From: Rhodothermus sp.
GTDB taxonomy: Bacteria > Bacteroidota > Rhodothermia > Rhodothermales > Rhodothermaceae
Assembly (NCBI GenBank): GCA_030950375.1
Contig: JAUZRN010000007.1
Span: forward strand, 59,664 to 123,663
Length of the DNA: 64,000 bases
Reading direction: 5' to 3'
The position numbers were made by a program, and so were the translations under genes. Below the pieces are notes generated by a model, which was not told the DNA's origin, made no database searches, and was given only the letters and a program-made list of their open reading frames with translations. Below, piece after piece: positions 53,381 through 61,713 of the stretch. Position 1 is the stretch's first letter. Every line of letters starts with the position of its first letter.

Positions 53381-55054
53381 TCACGAATTTTCTGTCTGCA
53401 CCGCCTCGGGCGGCCGGGGTTCTACCAACAGCACCTCTTCCCGTTCAAAGACGACAGTGCCTGGTTCAGCACCCCGTGGCTTACGTACGTATTTGCGCGG
53501 TACCACTACAACAGGCACCACACTACTGCCCCGCGCCTTGCTGAAGTAGGCTGCCAGCGAAGCAGCCCGCTCAAGCACTTTCCGATCAGGCCGGCGGTTA
53601 CGGCCGGGGACCCGCAGAATTACGTGCGAACCGGGTACACCACGGGCATGGAGCCACAGATCATACTTGCGGGCGTGATGAAAAGTAAGTGTATCATTTT
53701 CTCGAGCATTCCGCCCGATCCAGGCTTCAAAGCCTCCCCCCAACGGCACACGCCGAAATGCCGGCGCGGCGCTCGACTGCTTCTGACTGGCTCGCCCGAG
53801 ACCCAGTGCAGCCAGCTCGCGGGTATGGCGCTGCCGGAAAGCTCGAAGCGCCGCCATTGTATCAACCGGTTCCAGTTCGGCCAGCAATGCCTCCAGTTGC
53901 GAAAGCCGTTGGCGAACGTCGTCCAGGCGCTGGCGCAATGCCGCGCGCTCCTGGCGGGTCTGTCGGGCGCGTTCATAGTAAGCCTGCGCGTTTTCTACCG
54001 CTGAACGCGTGGGATCAAGCGGAATACGCACCCCGGTGCCATCCCCAAACCAGTCAGGTAGTGTCACCGCCTCGGCGCCGGCCGGCACCTGGTGTGCCTG
54101 CGCCATGAGCAGATGGCCCCACCGCTCATACTGATCGGCTCGATCAGGCCGGGCCAGTGTTGCTTCAAGCGCCTGCTGCTCCCGCCGGACTCGCGCAACC
54201 GCAGCTTCCAACGCCTGACGGAGCGGCTCGTATGCCTCCCGAAAAGCCCGCACCGCCAGCTCACGACGCACAACCGTACGCACCGCGGCATCGACCGTGG
54301 TGAACGTTTCGGAGGGCAGATGCGCCAGATGCGCCAGTGGAACCAACGCGAAGTGCGTCGTCCAGCGATCCACCTGATAGCATCGGGGGGTTGGACATGC
54401 CAGCTCCTTTTCGAGCGTTCGCCCTGCCTCGTACAACCGCCGAAGCTCTGTTACGCCACAGGTAGCCGGTGTCGGCACCTGTACCCCGGCCCGAAATACC
54501 GTCTCCTGCGCCAACAGGGCATCAAACAACGGAAATGCCGCGGCCACAGCCTGCGCGAGCGTTTTCCGGTCGGTTCGCCATCGTGCCTGAAATGCCTCCA
54601 ACGAATCCACTACCGGCGCCGGATGCGGTATCGGGGCCTTCTGACCACGCCAGACTTCATCCCGCTGAAAAGCAGCCCGCACCCGCCCGTCAGGCGCTAC
54701 CCAGAGCACATTGGGCCGCGGGCCATACAGCCAGCACTGGAACCAAGACCCATCATCCAGCTCAAAAAACAGCACACGATCGCGTTCAGCCACCCGCACG
54801 CTGCGGAGCGTACGCCCCTGCGCTTCCTCAAACAGGGTGGCTACATTGCGGCGCGCCCGACTGTACCCCTCAACGCAAAACACGTAGCGAAAGGCCCCGG
54901 TCGAGATACGTACCATCCACTCGGCTGCTGGTTGTGCAAAGGCCAGTATCAGCTCGTCCCGCACCTGCGAGAAAGCATCGGCCAGCAGACTCCCTGCCAG
55001 CGTACGATGCCATTCGTCAGCCAGGGCCCGCCATGTGTAGTAAGTGTGCAGCAT
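53381..55054 (-). CDS. NFACT family protein (RqcH/Rqc2-type)
   Basis: The product is 557 residues. NFACT-N domain at about 1-190 (YVFCVEGYSRARRNVATLF, WLYGPRPNVLWVAPDG), coiled-coil arms (about 285-425, RVRREQQALEATLARPDR, QRLSQLEALLAELEPVD), and the C-terminal NFACT-R domain (KYDLWLHARGVPGSHVIL, ASLAAYFSKARGSS). In Bacteria RqcH binds stalled 50S-nascent-chain complexes and adds alanine tails. The usual opening of the family (D-G-hydrophobic) is replaced here, so the tRNA-binding details may differ. Confidence 0.85.
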   Translation of the reverse strand: MLHTYYTWRALADEWHRTLAGSLLADAFSQVRDELILAFAQPAAEWMVRISTGAFRYVFCVEGYSRARRNVATLFEEAQGRTLRSVRVAERDRVLFFELDDGSWFQCWLYGPRPNVLWVAPDGRVRAAFQRDEVWRGQKAPIPHPAPVVDSLEAFQARWRTDRKTLAQAVAAAFPLFDALLAQETVFRAGVQVPTPATCGVTELRRLYEAGRTLEKELACPTPRCYQVDRWTTHFALVPLAHLAHLPSETFTTVDAAVRTVVRRELAVRAFREAYEPLRQALEAAVARVRREQQALEATLARPDRADQYERWGHLLMAQAHQVPAGAEAVTLPDWFGDGTGVRIPLDPTRSAVENAQAYYERARQTRQERAALRQRLDDVRQRLSQLEALLAELEPVDTMAALRAFRQRHTRELAALGLGRASQKQSSAAPAFRRVPLGGGFEAWIGRNARENDTLTFHHARKYDLWLHARGVPGSHVILRVPGRNRRPDRKVLERAASLAAYFSKARGSSVVPVVVVPRKYVRKPRGAEPGTVVFEREEVLLVEPRPPEAVQTENS

Positions 55055-55106
55055 CCCCCTCTACAAACAATCTGACCGCGTGAACGGCCAAGTGCAAGCC
55101 GGGATC

Positions 55107-55427
55107 CTACCTGCGCTGCTGACGGCGCTCAACAAGTACCGAAAGCCCCCAGATCAACGCCCACGCCACCGCCATCCACCACCAGCGCCCTACCAGCAGG
55201 ACAAGCACGTTGAGGCCATAGAGCACATGAAACAAGGTAGCAGGTGTGCTACGCTGCATCCGAGGCAGGTGCGGCGCGGCCAGCAACGCGCCCAGCTTGA
55301 GCAGCAGCATAAGGGGCGTGTAGACAAGTACGATCCAGCGCGCCCAGGATAACGCCGGAATTGCGGCCAGCACAATTATACCCGTAACGATAAGGTCCAA
55401 CAGCGCCTCTCTGAGCCAGCGTCCCAT
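55107..55427 (-). CDS. Small membrane protein, about 106 residues
   Basis: Not recognised. From the ATG at 55427 (MGRWLREALLDLIV) three to four hydrophobic segments are seen: LDLIVTGIIVLAAIPALSW, WIVLVYTPLMLLLKLGALLA, LFHVLYGLNVLVLLVG and WMAVAWALIWGLSVL, with a basic C-terminus (RRQQRR). It resembles small Bacteroidota inner-membrane proteins of unknown role. It lies between the NFACT gene and the divergent osmC gene. Confidence 0.62.
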   Translation of the reverse strand: MGRWLREALLDLIVTGIIVLAAIPALSWARWIVLVYTPLMLLLKLGALLAAPHLPRMQRSTPATLFHVLYGLNVLVLLVGRWWWMAVAWALIWGLSVLVERRQQRR

Positions 55428-55603
55428 TTTTATCTGATCCGGCAACCATCAAGTCGCCTGAAATATCGCTATTTTTGACTTCCTGTGAAGCGTTTCCTCT
55501 CTTTTTTTCAGTTCTTTAAGCACAATTCCCCTTCCGACATTGCACCACATGCCCGGGATATCGATTTTTGCATATCAGATACTCACCCAACCCGTTCCCA
55601 ACC

Positions 55604-56080
55604 ATGCAAGCCCGCCTTAAATATGTCGAAGGACTGACGTTCATTGGTCAGGCTGGCTCCGGTCACTGGACCGTACTCGACTCTTCGCATGGAGGACGCA
55701 CTTCCGGGGCCACCAGCCCGATGGAAATGGTACTGCTGGCCCTCATGGGCTGCTCGGCCATGGATGTCGTTTCGATCCTGCAGAAAATGCGGGCTCCCTT
55801 TGTCGATCTGCAGGTTGAAGCCCAGGCCGACCGAGCCGAGACCCATCCCCGTGTCTATACCCGCATCCATCTGACCTATCGCGTTTTTGGACGCGGACTC
55901 AAGCCTGAGCAGGTAGCCCGTGCCGTACAGCTCTCTCAGGAAAAGTACTGCTCCATTACCGCCATGCTGCGATCTACGGCGGCCATTACCTACGAAGCAT
56001 GGATCGAAGACCCGGAAACCGGCCAGAAACAACCCGTAACTTTCGCCCCGAAGTCAGGTAACGCCCTTCCCTCGAAGTGA
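55604..56080 (+). CDS. OsmC family peroxidase-like protein
   Basis: The product is about 158 residues from the ATG at 55604. OsmC proteins reduce organic hydroperoxides with two cysteines. Both are present: MGCSAMDVVSIL (about 46) and QEKYCSITAML (about 113). Further motifs are TSPMEMVLLALMGC and VYTRIHLTYRV. It belongs to the OsmC rather than the Ohr branch by these contexts. It stands alone. The 253 bp after it hold no gene I can support. Confidence 0.9.
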   Translation: MQARLKYVEGLTFIGQAGSGHWTVLDSSHGGRTSGATSPMEMVLLALMGCSAMDVVSILQKMRAPFVDLQVEAQADRAETHPRVYTRIHLTYRVFGRGLKPEQVARAVQLSQEKYCSITAMLRSTAAITYEAWIEDPETGQKQPVTFAPKSGNALPSK

Positions 56081-56333
56081 CTGCTGCGAATCCAGCCTGA
56101 CCAAGAAGATCAGCGCCGTGCAAAAGTTGACAGTTACTCATCAGACCCGAAGCAGGCCATAGGGCTGGTTCGCGGCTAACAAACGCGACTATCCCTTGGG
56201 TTTAGCTCGGCAGCCACCGGGACCGTCCCTACAAGGATTGAACCGGCAAGCATCGTAACACACAATCTGGATAAACACTTGAAGCTGCCGCTATGAGGCA
56301 CTGAACCAGGTACAGTGTGAATTCGTCGCTACC

Positions 56334-57116
56334 CTATAAGTCTGCCCCACGCTGCAGTCGTTCCCAGAGCAACACCCCGGCTTTCTGCACGCTGCGCAGG
56401 TAGAAGACAGCCCGCAGGGTAGCCTTCCATTCTGGCGAAAGATCCCCGTGCCGTCCCTGCCGAGCCAGACGATCACGCTGCGCATGATAGAGTGCGATCG
56501 CTGCTGCCACCGAAATGTTAAAACTCTGCGTAAACCCGACGATCGGGATTACACAACAAGCATCGGCCTGGGCTAGTAGTTCCTGGGAGACGCCCTCTAC
56601 TTCATTACCGAAAACCAGCGCTGTCGGCACCGTAAAGTCGAACGTGTCAATGGGCGCGGCTTTTTCCAGCGTCATAGCGACAATGCGATAGCCAGCCGCC
56701 TTCAGGGCAGGTACCGCTTCGGTGGCGGTCGGCCACGTCCATACGTCTAACCATTTATCAGCCCCCTGACTGGTGCGTTCGGACGTCTTGTATTTCTGGA
56801 CATTGCCCTTGATAATGCCAAATCCCTGATAGCCCAGCGCTTCGGCCGAACGCATGACCGCACTGATGTTGCCCGTATTAGCTAACCCCTCGACAACCGG
56901 CACCACTGTGTAGGTACGCCCTTCCAACACCTGGGCAATCCGCTGTTGACGTCGTTCGGTCACATACGGCCGCAACCATTCGACGATGATATCCGGCGTG
57001 TAAGGCTGAAACCGCGCGGCCATCTCCTGAGGATCGGCTACATACCCCTGCTGGGCGGCCGCCTGAAACACACGCGTCAGCTCCTGTTGTAACCGCTCTG
57101 CCGGTGTCTGCAACAT
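56334..57116 (-). CDS. TrmH/SpoU-family RNA 2'-O-methyltransferase
   Basis: The product is about 260 residues from the ATG at 57116 (MLQTPAERLQQ). A start at 57182 is also open. The SPOUT knot motifs are VEGLANTGNISAVMRSAEALGY, LVFGNEVEGVSQELL and IPIVGFTQSFNISVAAAIALY. This trio matches TrmH-type enzymes that methylate a ribose in tRNA (Gm18) or rRNA. The exact target is not shown. The N-terminal helical part (about 1-75) is longer than in E. coli TrmH. It is divergent from the SDR gene. Confidence 0.9.
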   Translation of the reverse strand: MLQTPAERLQQELTRVFQAAAQQGYVADPQEMAARFQPYTPDIIVEWLRPYVTERRQQRIAQVLEGRTYTVVPVVEGLANTGNISAVMRSAEALGYQGFGIIKGNVQKYKTSERTSQGADKWLDVWTWPTATEAVPALKAAGYRIVAMTLEKAAPIDTFDFTVPTALVFGNEVEGVSQELLAQADACCVIPIVGFTQSFNISVAAAIALYHAQRDRLARQGRHGDLSPEWKATLRAVFYLRSVQKAGVLLWERLQRGADL

Positions 57117-57244
57117 CGTTTCCGGTAAAAAATGCGTTACGAGCCTGTTGTTTGCTGCTTTTCTTACCCCTGAGACGGACACCCATTCAAGTACGCGCCG
57201 TAGATTAAGGCCACCTCATCAGAAAAACAAACGGAAAGCGCATT

Positions 57245-57961
57245 ATGGAGCTACGGAATAAAGTGGCGGTTGTGACCGGCGCCAGTAGCGGACTGGGCCG
57301 AGCCTTTTCCATAGCCCTTGTGCAGCACGGGGCACAGGTGTACGGACTGGCCCGACGGGTCGAACGCCTGAACGCCCTGCGCAATGAACTGGGCTCCCGC
57401 TTTCACCCGATCGCCTGCGACGTGACCCGCCCGAACGATGTCGAGGCGGCCTTCCAGCGTGTAATTCGCGATGCCGGTCGTCTGGACATCCTGATCAATA
57501 ATGCCGGGCTGGGCAAAATGGGGCCTGTCGATGAGCTTTCCCTGGAAGACTGGGATGTGCAGATGAACACCAACCTGCGAGGCGTCTTTCTATGCACCCG
57601 TGCGGCCGTGCCTCAGATGAAAAAGCAGTACGCTGAAGCCGGCTTCGGAGGCCACATCATCAACATCGCCTCAGTGGCCGGTCTGATCGGCAATCCCAAC
57701 CTGAGCGCCTATAATGCTACAAAGTTTGGCGTGCGGGGCTTCAGCGAAGCCCTCATGAAGGAGCTCCGCAACCATGGCATCAAAGTGACCTGCGTCTATC
57801 CGGGCTCCGTCGCCACCGAATTCTTCGAAGTGTCCGGCATGCGCGGTGCTGACCGTCCCGTTACGCCCGAGCAAGTAGCCCGGACCATTGTGCACATCCT
57901 GGAAACCGACGACAATTACCTGATCTCCGAGGTGGTCATTCGGCCGTTACAACCTCGCTGA
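57245..57961 (+). CDS. SDR family NAD(P)-dependent oxidoreductase
   Basis: The product is 238 residues of the classical short-chain dehydrogenase type. The cofactor motif is TGASSGLGRAF and the structural motif is NNAG. The catalytic residues are Ser in NIASVAG and the Y-x3-K in SAYNATKFG. The cofactor-strand end (ARRVER) suggests NADP. The substrate is not evident. The C-terminus lacks extra domains. Confidence 0.92.
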   Translation: MELRNKVAVVTGASSGLGRAFSIALVQHGAQVYGLARRVERLNALRNELGSRFHPIACDVTRPNDVEAAFQRVIRDAGRLDILINNAGLGKMGPVDELSLEDWDVQMNTNLRGVFLCTRAAVPQMKKQYAEAGFGGHIINIASVAGLIGNPNLSAYNATKFGVRGFSEALMKELRNHGIKVTCVYPGSVATEFFEVSGMRGADRPVTPEQVARTIVHILETDDNYLISEVVIRPLQPR

Positions 57962-57968
57962 AAATGAA

Positions 57969-58007
57969 GGGGCGGGGTCTGGCACGCAGCCCCCGTCCCC
58001 ACTTTTT
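57969..58007 (+). terminator. Terminator between converging SDR and M56 genes
   Basis: GGGGCGGGG and CCCCGTCCCC pair with one bulge, followed by a run of five T residues two bases on. It serves the SDR gene. Confidence 0.6.
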
Positions 58008-58022
58008 GCAGAGAGGCCATAT

Positions 58023-59375
58023 TTACCTTCCGTCTTGTTCACCCAGCTGGAAAACCACCGGAAGCGTCATCCGAACAGCTACCGGAAGCCCATCCTTCTG
58101 GGCTGGCTTGAAGCGAAGCGTCTGAACCGCCTGTAATACGGCCTGGTCCAGCGCTTCATGCACGCCACGGATAATCTGCGCCTCACGCACTTCACCGGTC
58201 TCGTCCACTACAAAGCGCACGATCACCTTTCCTTCAATGCCCTGCGCCCGAGCAGCTTCCGGGTACTGGATCTTTTCGTAAAGCGTCTGTATGCCCCCGA
58301 TAACTTCAGGCATGACCACACCCTGCAACTCTTCAGGCGTTTCCAGCACTTTGTTGGCCGTTTTGGCCGCTGTCGTGGCTTCAGTCTGCGACTGCACAGG
58401 CGTTTCAGGCATCTCTGTGCACGCCATCATGCCGGTCAATCCGATCAGTATACCGATCAGCATCAGACGCACATGGCGCGGCGTCAGCGACTGCGTAGGA
58501 TGCATCATGGCCTCCATACGTTGTTTAAGGGTGGAACGTCTTGAAAGTGACAGACTCAATTTTAAGGCAGGAGCACGCTGCGCCTGCCACAGCACCGTCA
58601 GCAATAAGCGGGCATAGCTGGCGGGCGAGGTGATGCGCTGTGCCAGTACAGCCCGGTCACACAGCACCTCCCGCAGCAGCTCCAGTCTCCGACGATAGCC
58701 CCAGAGCAGTGGATGAAACCACAGCAGGGTCAGCACTCCTTCCTCAAAGAGCTGAGCTCGGAAATCGCGCCGCTGCAGGTGAACCAGCTCGTGCCAGAGC
58801 ATTGGTCGGCGCATCTGTGGATTGTCAAGCACCATCTCCGGCACCACAATGGTCGGCCGTCGCCCACCCATCGAGAAAGGAATCGTCCCCCCTACCAGGA
58901 GACGTATTGTGCGACGAATACCCAGGCGAAAAGCCATCCCGGCCAGTTCGGCCTGCAGCGCGGGAGAGGCCGGCCGGCACTGCCGCAGATAGCGTCGCAG
59001 CCGCACCCAGCGACCGCCGAGTACGACAAGACGAACAGTGACGCCCAGCCCCCACACAATGCCCATAATCCAACCCACCCCCACTCCCTGCCTGCCCCCG
59101 ACCTCAGCCGATACCTGTACCACTTGCAGGCCGACCCAGGTCAACACGGCAGGCGCCTCAGGACGCCAGAGCGACACCTCCGGGAGCCAGGCCAGTCGCA
59201 TCCCATAGGCCAGCAACCCCAGCGGCAACGCATAAAAACCAGCCTGCAATAGTGCATAAGCTGCTTCCGGCCAGCGTCGCACAACACGCTGAACGCTCAA
59301 CAACAACAGCAGAGCCGGCACAGTCCAGAGCAATAACAACCACGCTCCTTCTGTCCAGTACTCAGGCAGCATCAT
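58023..59375 (-). CDS. BlaR1-like M56 peptidase fused to TonB C-terminal domain
   Basis: The product is about 450 residues from the ATG at 59375. Four membrane helices, three before and one after the peptidase part, flank an M56 zinc metallopeptidase core with LWHELVHLQRRDF (HExxH, about 194) and the downstream LCDRAVL. After a further helix with a Cys (LIGLTGMMACTE) comes a periplasmic TonB-C domain (about 365-445: YPEAARAQGIEGKVIVRFVVDETGEV, VQTLRFKPAQKDG). It lies with a BlaI-type repressor whose 3' end overlaps its start by 14 bp. In BlaR1 systems the M56 domain removes the repressor when a ligand is sensed. The beta-lactam sensor is replaced here by TonB. Confidence 0.9.
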   Translation of the reverse strand: MMLPEYWTEGAWLLLLWTVPALLLLLSVQRVVRRWPEAAYALLQAGFYALPLGLLAYGMRLAWLPEVSLWRPEAPAVLTWVGLQVVQVSAEVGGRQGVGVGWIMGIVWGLGVTVRLVVLGGRWVRLRRYLRQCRPASPALQAELAGMAFRLGIRRTIRLLVGGTIPFSMGGRRPTIVVPEMVLDNPQMRRPMLWHELVHLQRRDFRAQLFEEGVLTLLWFHPLLWGYRRRLELLREVLCDRAVLAQRITSPASYARLLLTVLWQAQRAPALKLSLSLSRRSTLKQRMEAMMHPTQSLTPRHVRLMLIGILIGLTGMMACTEMPETPVQSQTEATTAAKTANKVLETPEELQGVVMPEVIGGIQTLYEKIQYPEAARAQGIEGKVIVRFVVDETGEVREAQIIRGVHEALDQAVLQAVQTLRFKPAQKDGLPVAVRMTLPVVFQLGEQDGR

Positions 59376-59745
59376 CGGACCTGTCCAGCTTTTCAATCAG
59401 ACGTTGCAATTCGGCCAGCTCGTCCGGTCCAAGCGACTCCTGGCGCACCAGCGTCTGCACCAGTTCCAGCGGCGAACCGAACACCCTGTCTACCAGTCGC
59501 TGCAGCAGATTCGCCTTGAACTCTTCCGGAGGAACAGCCGGCCGGTACACATACATGCGTCCCTGCCTGCGAAACGTCAGATAGCCCTTTTCTGCCAGAT
59601 TACGCATAACCGTCATCACCGTCGTATAGGCCCGCCCTCCCCCCAGACGAGCGTGCACATCGGCCACGGACGCCTCGCCCAGCTCCCAGACGACCTGCAA
59701 AATCTCCATTTCCGTCTCGCCAAAAGGCACCAAAGCACGACGCAT
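59362..59745 (-). CDS. BlaI/MecI/CopY-type repressor
   Basis: Winged-helix repressor of about 127 residues from the ATG at 59745. ETEMEILQVVWELGEASVADVHARL, AYTTVMTVMRNLAEKGYL and RQGRMYVYRP are the family's recognition helix and wing. Upstream open frame extension to 59811 covers the operator and is not used. It is first in a two-gene unit with the M56-TonB gene and likely represses this unit itself through the palindrome at 59772. Confidence 0.92.
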   Translation of the reverse strand: MRRALVPFGETEMEILQVVWELGEASVADVHARLGGGRAYTTVMTVMRNLAEKGYLTFRRQGRMYVYRPAVPPEEFKANLLQRLVDRVFGSPLELVQTLVRQESLGPDELAELQRLIEKLDRSDDAA

Positions 59746-59771
59746 AAAACCCTTATCGTCTTGGGTTACAC

Positions 59772-59803
59772 TTACTATTTTTATCATACTAAAAAAATAG
59801 TAA
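59772..59803. promoter_or_regulatory. Palindromic operator upstream of the BlaI-like gene
   Basis: TTACTATTTTT at 59772-59782 is a perfect inverted repeat of AAAAATAGTAA at 59793-59803, with a 10-base spacer, 27 bp upstream of the repressor start codon. The AT-rich palindrome at this position is as expected for a repressor dimer site overlapping the promoter. Its base sequence differs from the classical TACAnnTGTA operator. Confidence 0.7.
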
Positions 59804-60030
59804 AAAGTCAAGCGCTGCGATCAATTTTTATGCCCCGCAGCGGATCGAATCTGGACGGCTGACCACGAAGGTGGCCAAGGCATCTGGTGATTCCAGAAGC
59901 CGGTGCGCTGTACTCAGACAGGATCAGGTGAGAGCAAAGTGCGGAGTTGGCCCTCCGTATTCGCATTGCTGGAGGGTTTGTCCGTATTTTTGGAGAGGCC
60001 TGCGAAACTATCCAACGAAATGGTAGAGGT

Positions 60031-61152
60031 ATGGAACGTCGGCGCTTTCTGAAGCAAGCCGCACTGGGGGCAGCTGCCACGGCCGTGCTGGCCAGCTGCA
60101 GTAATCAGCAGACAGGCGAACGCGGCGCGCCTGCCGTACAGACGCTTCCCCGTCTGCGCTGGCGTCTGGCTTCAAGCTTTCCCCGGGGGCTTGATACCAT
60201 TTTCGGTGCGGCGGAAGTGCTGGCAGAGCGCGTGCGCGCACTGACCGACGGCCGCTTCGAAATCCGTGTCTATCCGGCTGGCGAGCTGGTACCAGGCCTG
60301 CAGGTGCTCGACGCCGTGCAGAATGGTACAGTCCCCATCGGCCATACAGCCAGCTACTACTTCATCGGCAAACATCCGGCGTTGGCCTTCGACTGTACAG
60401 TTCCTTTTGGTTTGACTTCTCGTCAATACAATGCCTGGGTGCTTGAAGGCGGTGGTCTGGAACTGTTGCGTGAGCTGTTTGCGGAATTCAACATCGTGAA
60501 CCTGCCCGGTGGCAACACCGGTGCCCAGATGGGCGGTTGGTTTCGACGCGAGATCAACAGCTTGCGCGACCTGCGGGGGCTCAAGATGCGCATTCCGGGC
60601 ATGGGCGGCCGTGTCATGAGCGAGATGGGCGTGACCGTGCAGGTGCTGGCCGGTGGTGAGATCTACCCAGCCCTGGAACGTGGCGCCATCGACGCCGCCG
60701 AGTGGGCCGGTCCTTATGACGATGAAAAGCTGGGCTTTCACCAGATTGCCCCTTACTACTACTATCCCGGCTGGTGGGAACCCGGCCCAGCCTTGACCTT
60801 CTATGTGAACCGGCGCGAATGGGAACGGCTGCCCACCTTTTATCGCGAGGTGCTCTGGACAGCCGCGCTGGAAGCCAGCCAGACCATGGTTGCCCGTTAC
60901 GATGCCCGGAATCCGGCAGCACTGCAGCGTCTGTTACAGGCTGGTGTACAGCTTCGACGTTTTCCAGACGACGTGCTCCGAGAAGCCGCCCGCATTGCCG
61001 AAGATTTGCTCAGCCAGGAACAGGATCCGCTGTATCGCAAAATTTATGAAGCTTATCGCAGGTGGCGGGCGCAAAGCTACCGCTGGTTCAGTACTACCGA
61101 GTTGGCCTATGCCCAGTTTGCCTTCCTGCTTCCTTCCTTCCTGGAGGCCTGA
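60031..61152 (+). CDS. TRAP transporter substrate-binding lipoprotein (DctP type)
   Basis: The product is about 373 residues from the ATG at 60031. The signal has a twin-arginine motif (ERRRFLKQAA) and a lipobox (VLASC), so it is probably a Tat-exported lipoprotein. The rest fits the DctP fold: FGAAEVLAERVRALTDGRFEIRVYPAGEL, LRDLRGLKMRIPG (the conserved carboxylate-binding Arg) and GAIDAAEWAGPYDD (TakP/sialic-acid-like group for keto acids or similar). The frame is open to 59947 but the ATG at 60031 fits the signal. It is convergent with the permease genes at 61714-63587. Confidence 0.92.
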   Translation: MERRRFLKQAALGAAATAVLASCSNQQTGERGAPAVQTLPRLRWRLASSFPRGLDTIFGAAEVLAERVRALTDGRFEIRVYPAGELVPGLQVLDAVQNGTVPIGHTASYYFIGKHPALAFDCTVPFGLTSRQYNAWVLEGGGLELLRELFAEFNIVNLPGGNTGAQMGGWFRREINSLRDLRGLKMRIPGMGGRVMSEMGVTVQVLAGGEIYPALERGAIDAAEWAGPYDDEKLGFHQIAPYYYYPGWWEPGPALTFYVNRREWERLPTFYREVLWTAALEASQTMVARYDARNPAALQRLLQAGVQLRRFPDDVLREAARIAEDLLSQEQDPLYRKIYEAYRRWRAQSYRWFSTTELAYAQFAFLLPSFLEA

Positions 61153-61713
61153 GCTATAACGCGGCACCTCCGGGTATATCGCGTACCTGGCAATGTGCAC
61201 CGCTGAACAGCGGGCAAACGCCTGATACGTACCGGCTTTATGAGCAAAGTGTTGTCATCAACCTGAGGGGCGTGCTGCCCACCGCGGCATTGCCACAGCG
61301 ACCGAATCATAGACGTTATCTTTGGGCGTCTCAGGATCGTAAAGGCCCTGCACACAAGGAACCCGTGCTGACCGTCACGAAGCCTCTGTGGGAGCGCATG
61401 CCCTTCGTGCTTAGCGCCAGAGCCCATGTTGTACGGGATCGGTTCGGTCACCTCGCTAATCCCCTGGCGCCGTTGCATTACGCGGTCTGCTGCGCTTGTG
61501 CGAACAGCGCCAACACGCATGCTTCATCTCAGAGACCATGGATCTGACAGGAGACTTAGAGAAGGCTTGCCCATTCTTGCTGCGCTCGTCTTTGATCGGA
61601 CGTTTCACCTGCGAAGGACAAGGCAGATGCTGTTCCAGGACGTTTCTTAGGAGCCCTGGTTCGTGCAACTCACCTGTTTGACGGCGGTCCCCGATCGCAT
61701 CTCTCAGGGCCGC
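61153..61713. other. 561-bp gap without a supported gene
   Basis: No open frame here has recognisable protein motifs or gene-like composition. The plus strand carries a TATCTTTG box at 61317-61324 that matches the Bacteroidota -7 consensus TAnnTTTG, and a TTG 24 bases before it. A 7-bp stem (CACGAAG at 61376 with CTTCGTG at 61403) lies downstream. The stretch may hold a small RNA or a decayed gene. Nothing firmer can be said. Confidence 0.4.

Noticed and set aside
56081..56333. Possible insertion-sequence remnant after the OsmC gene
   Set aside because: No terminal inverted repeats, target duplication or transposase-like residues could be found.
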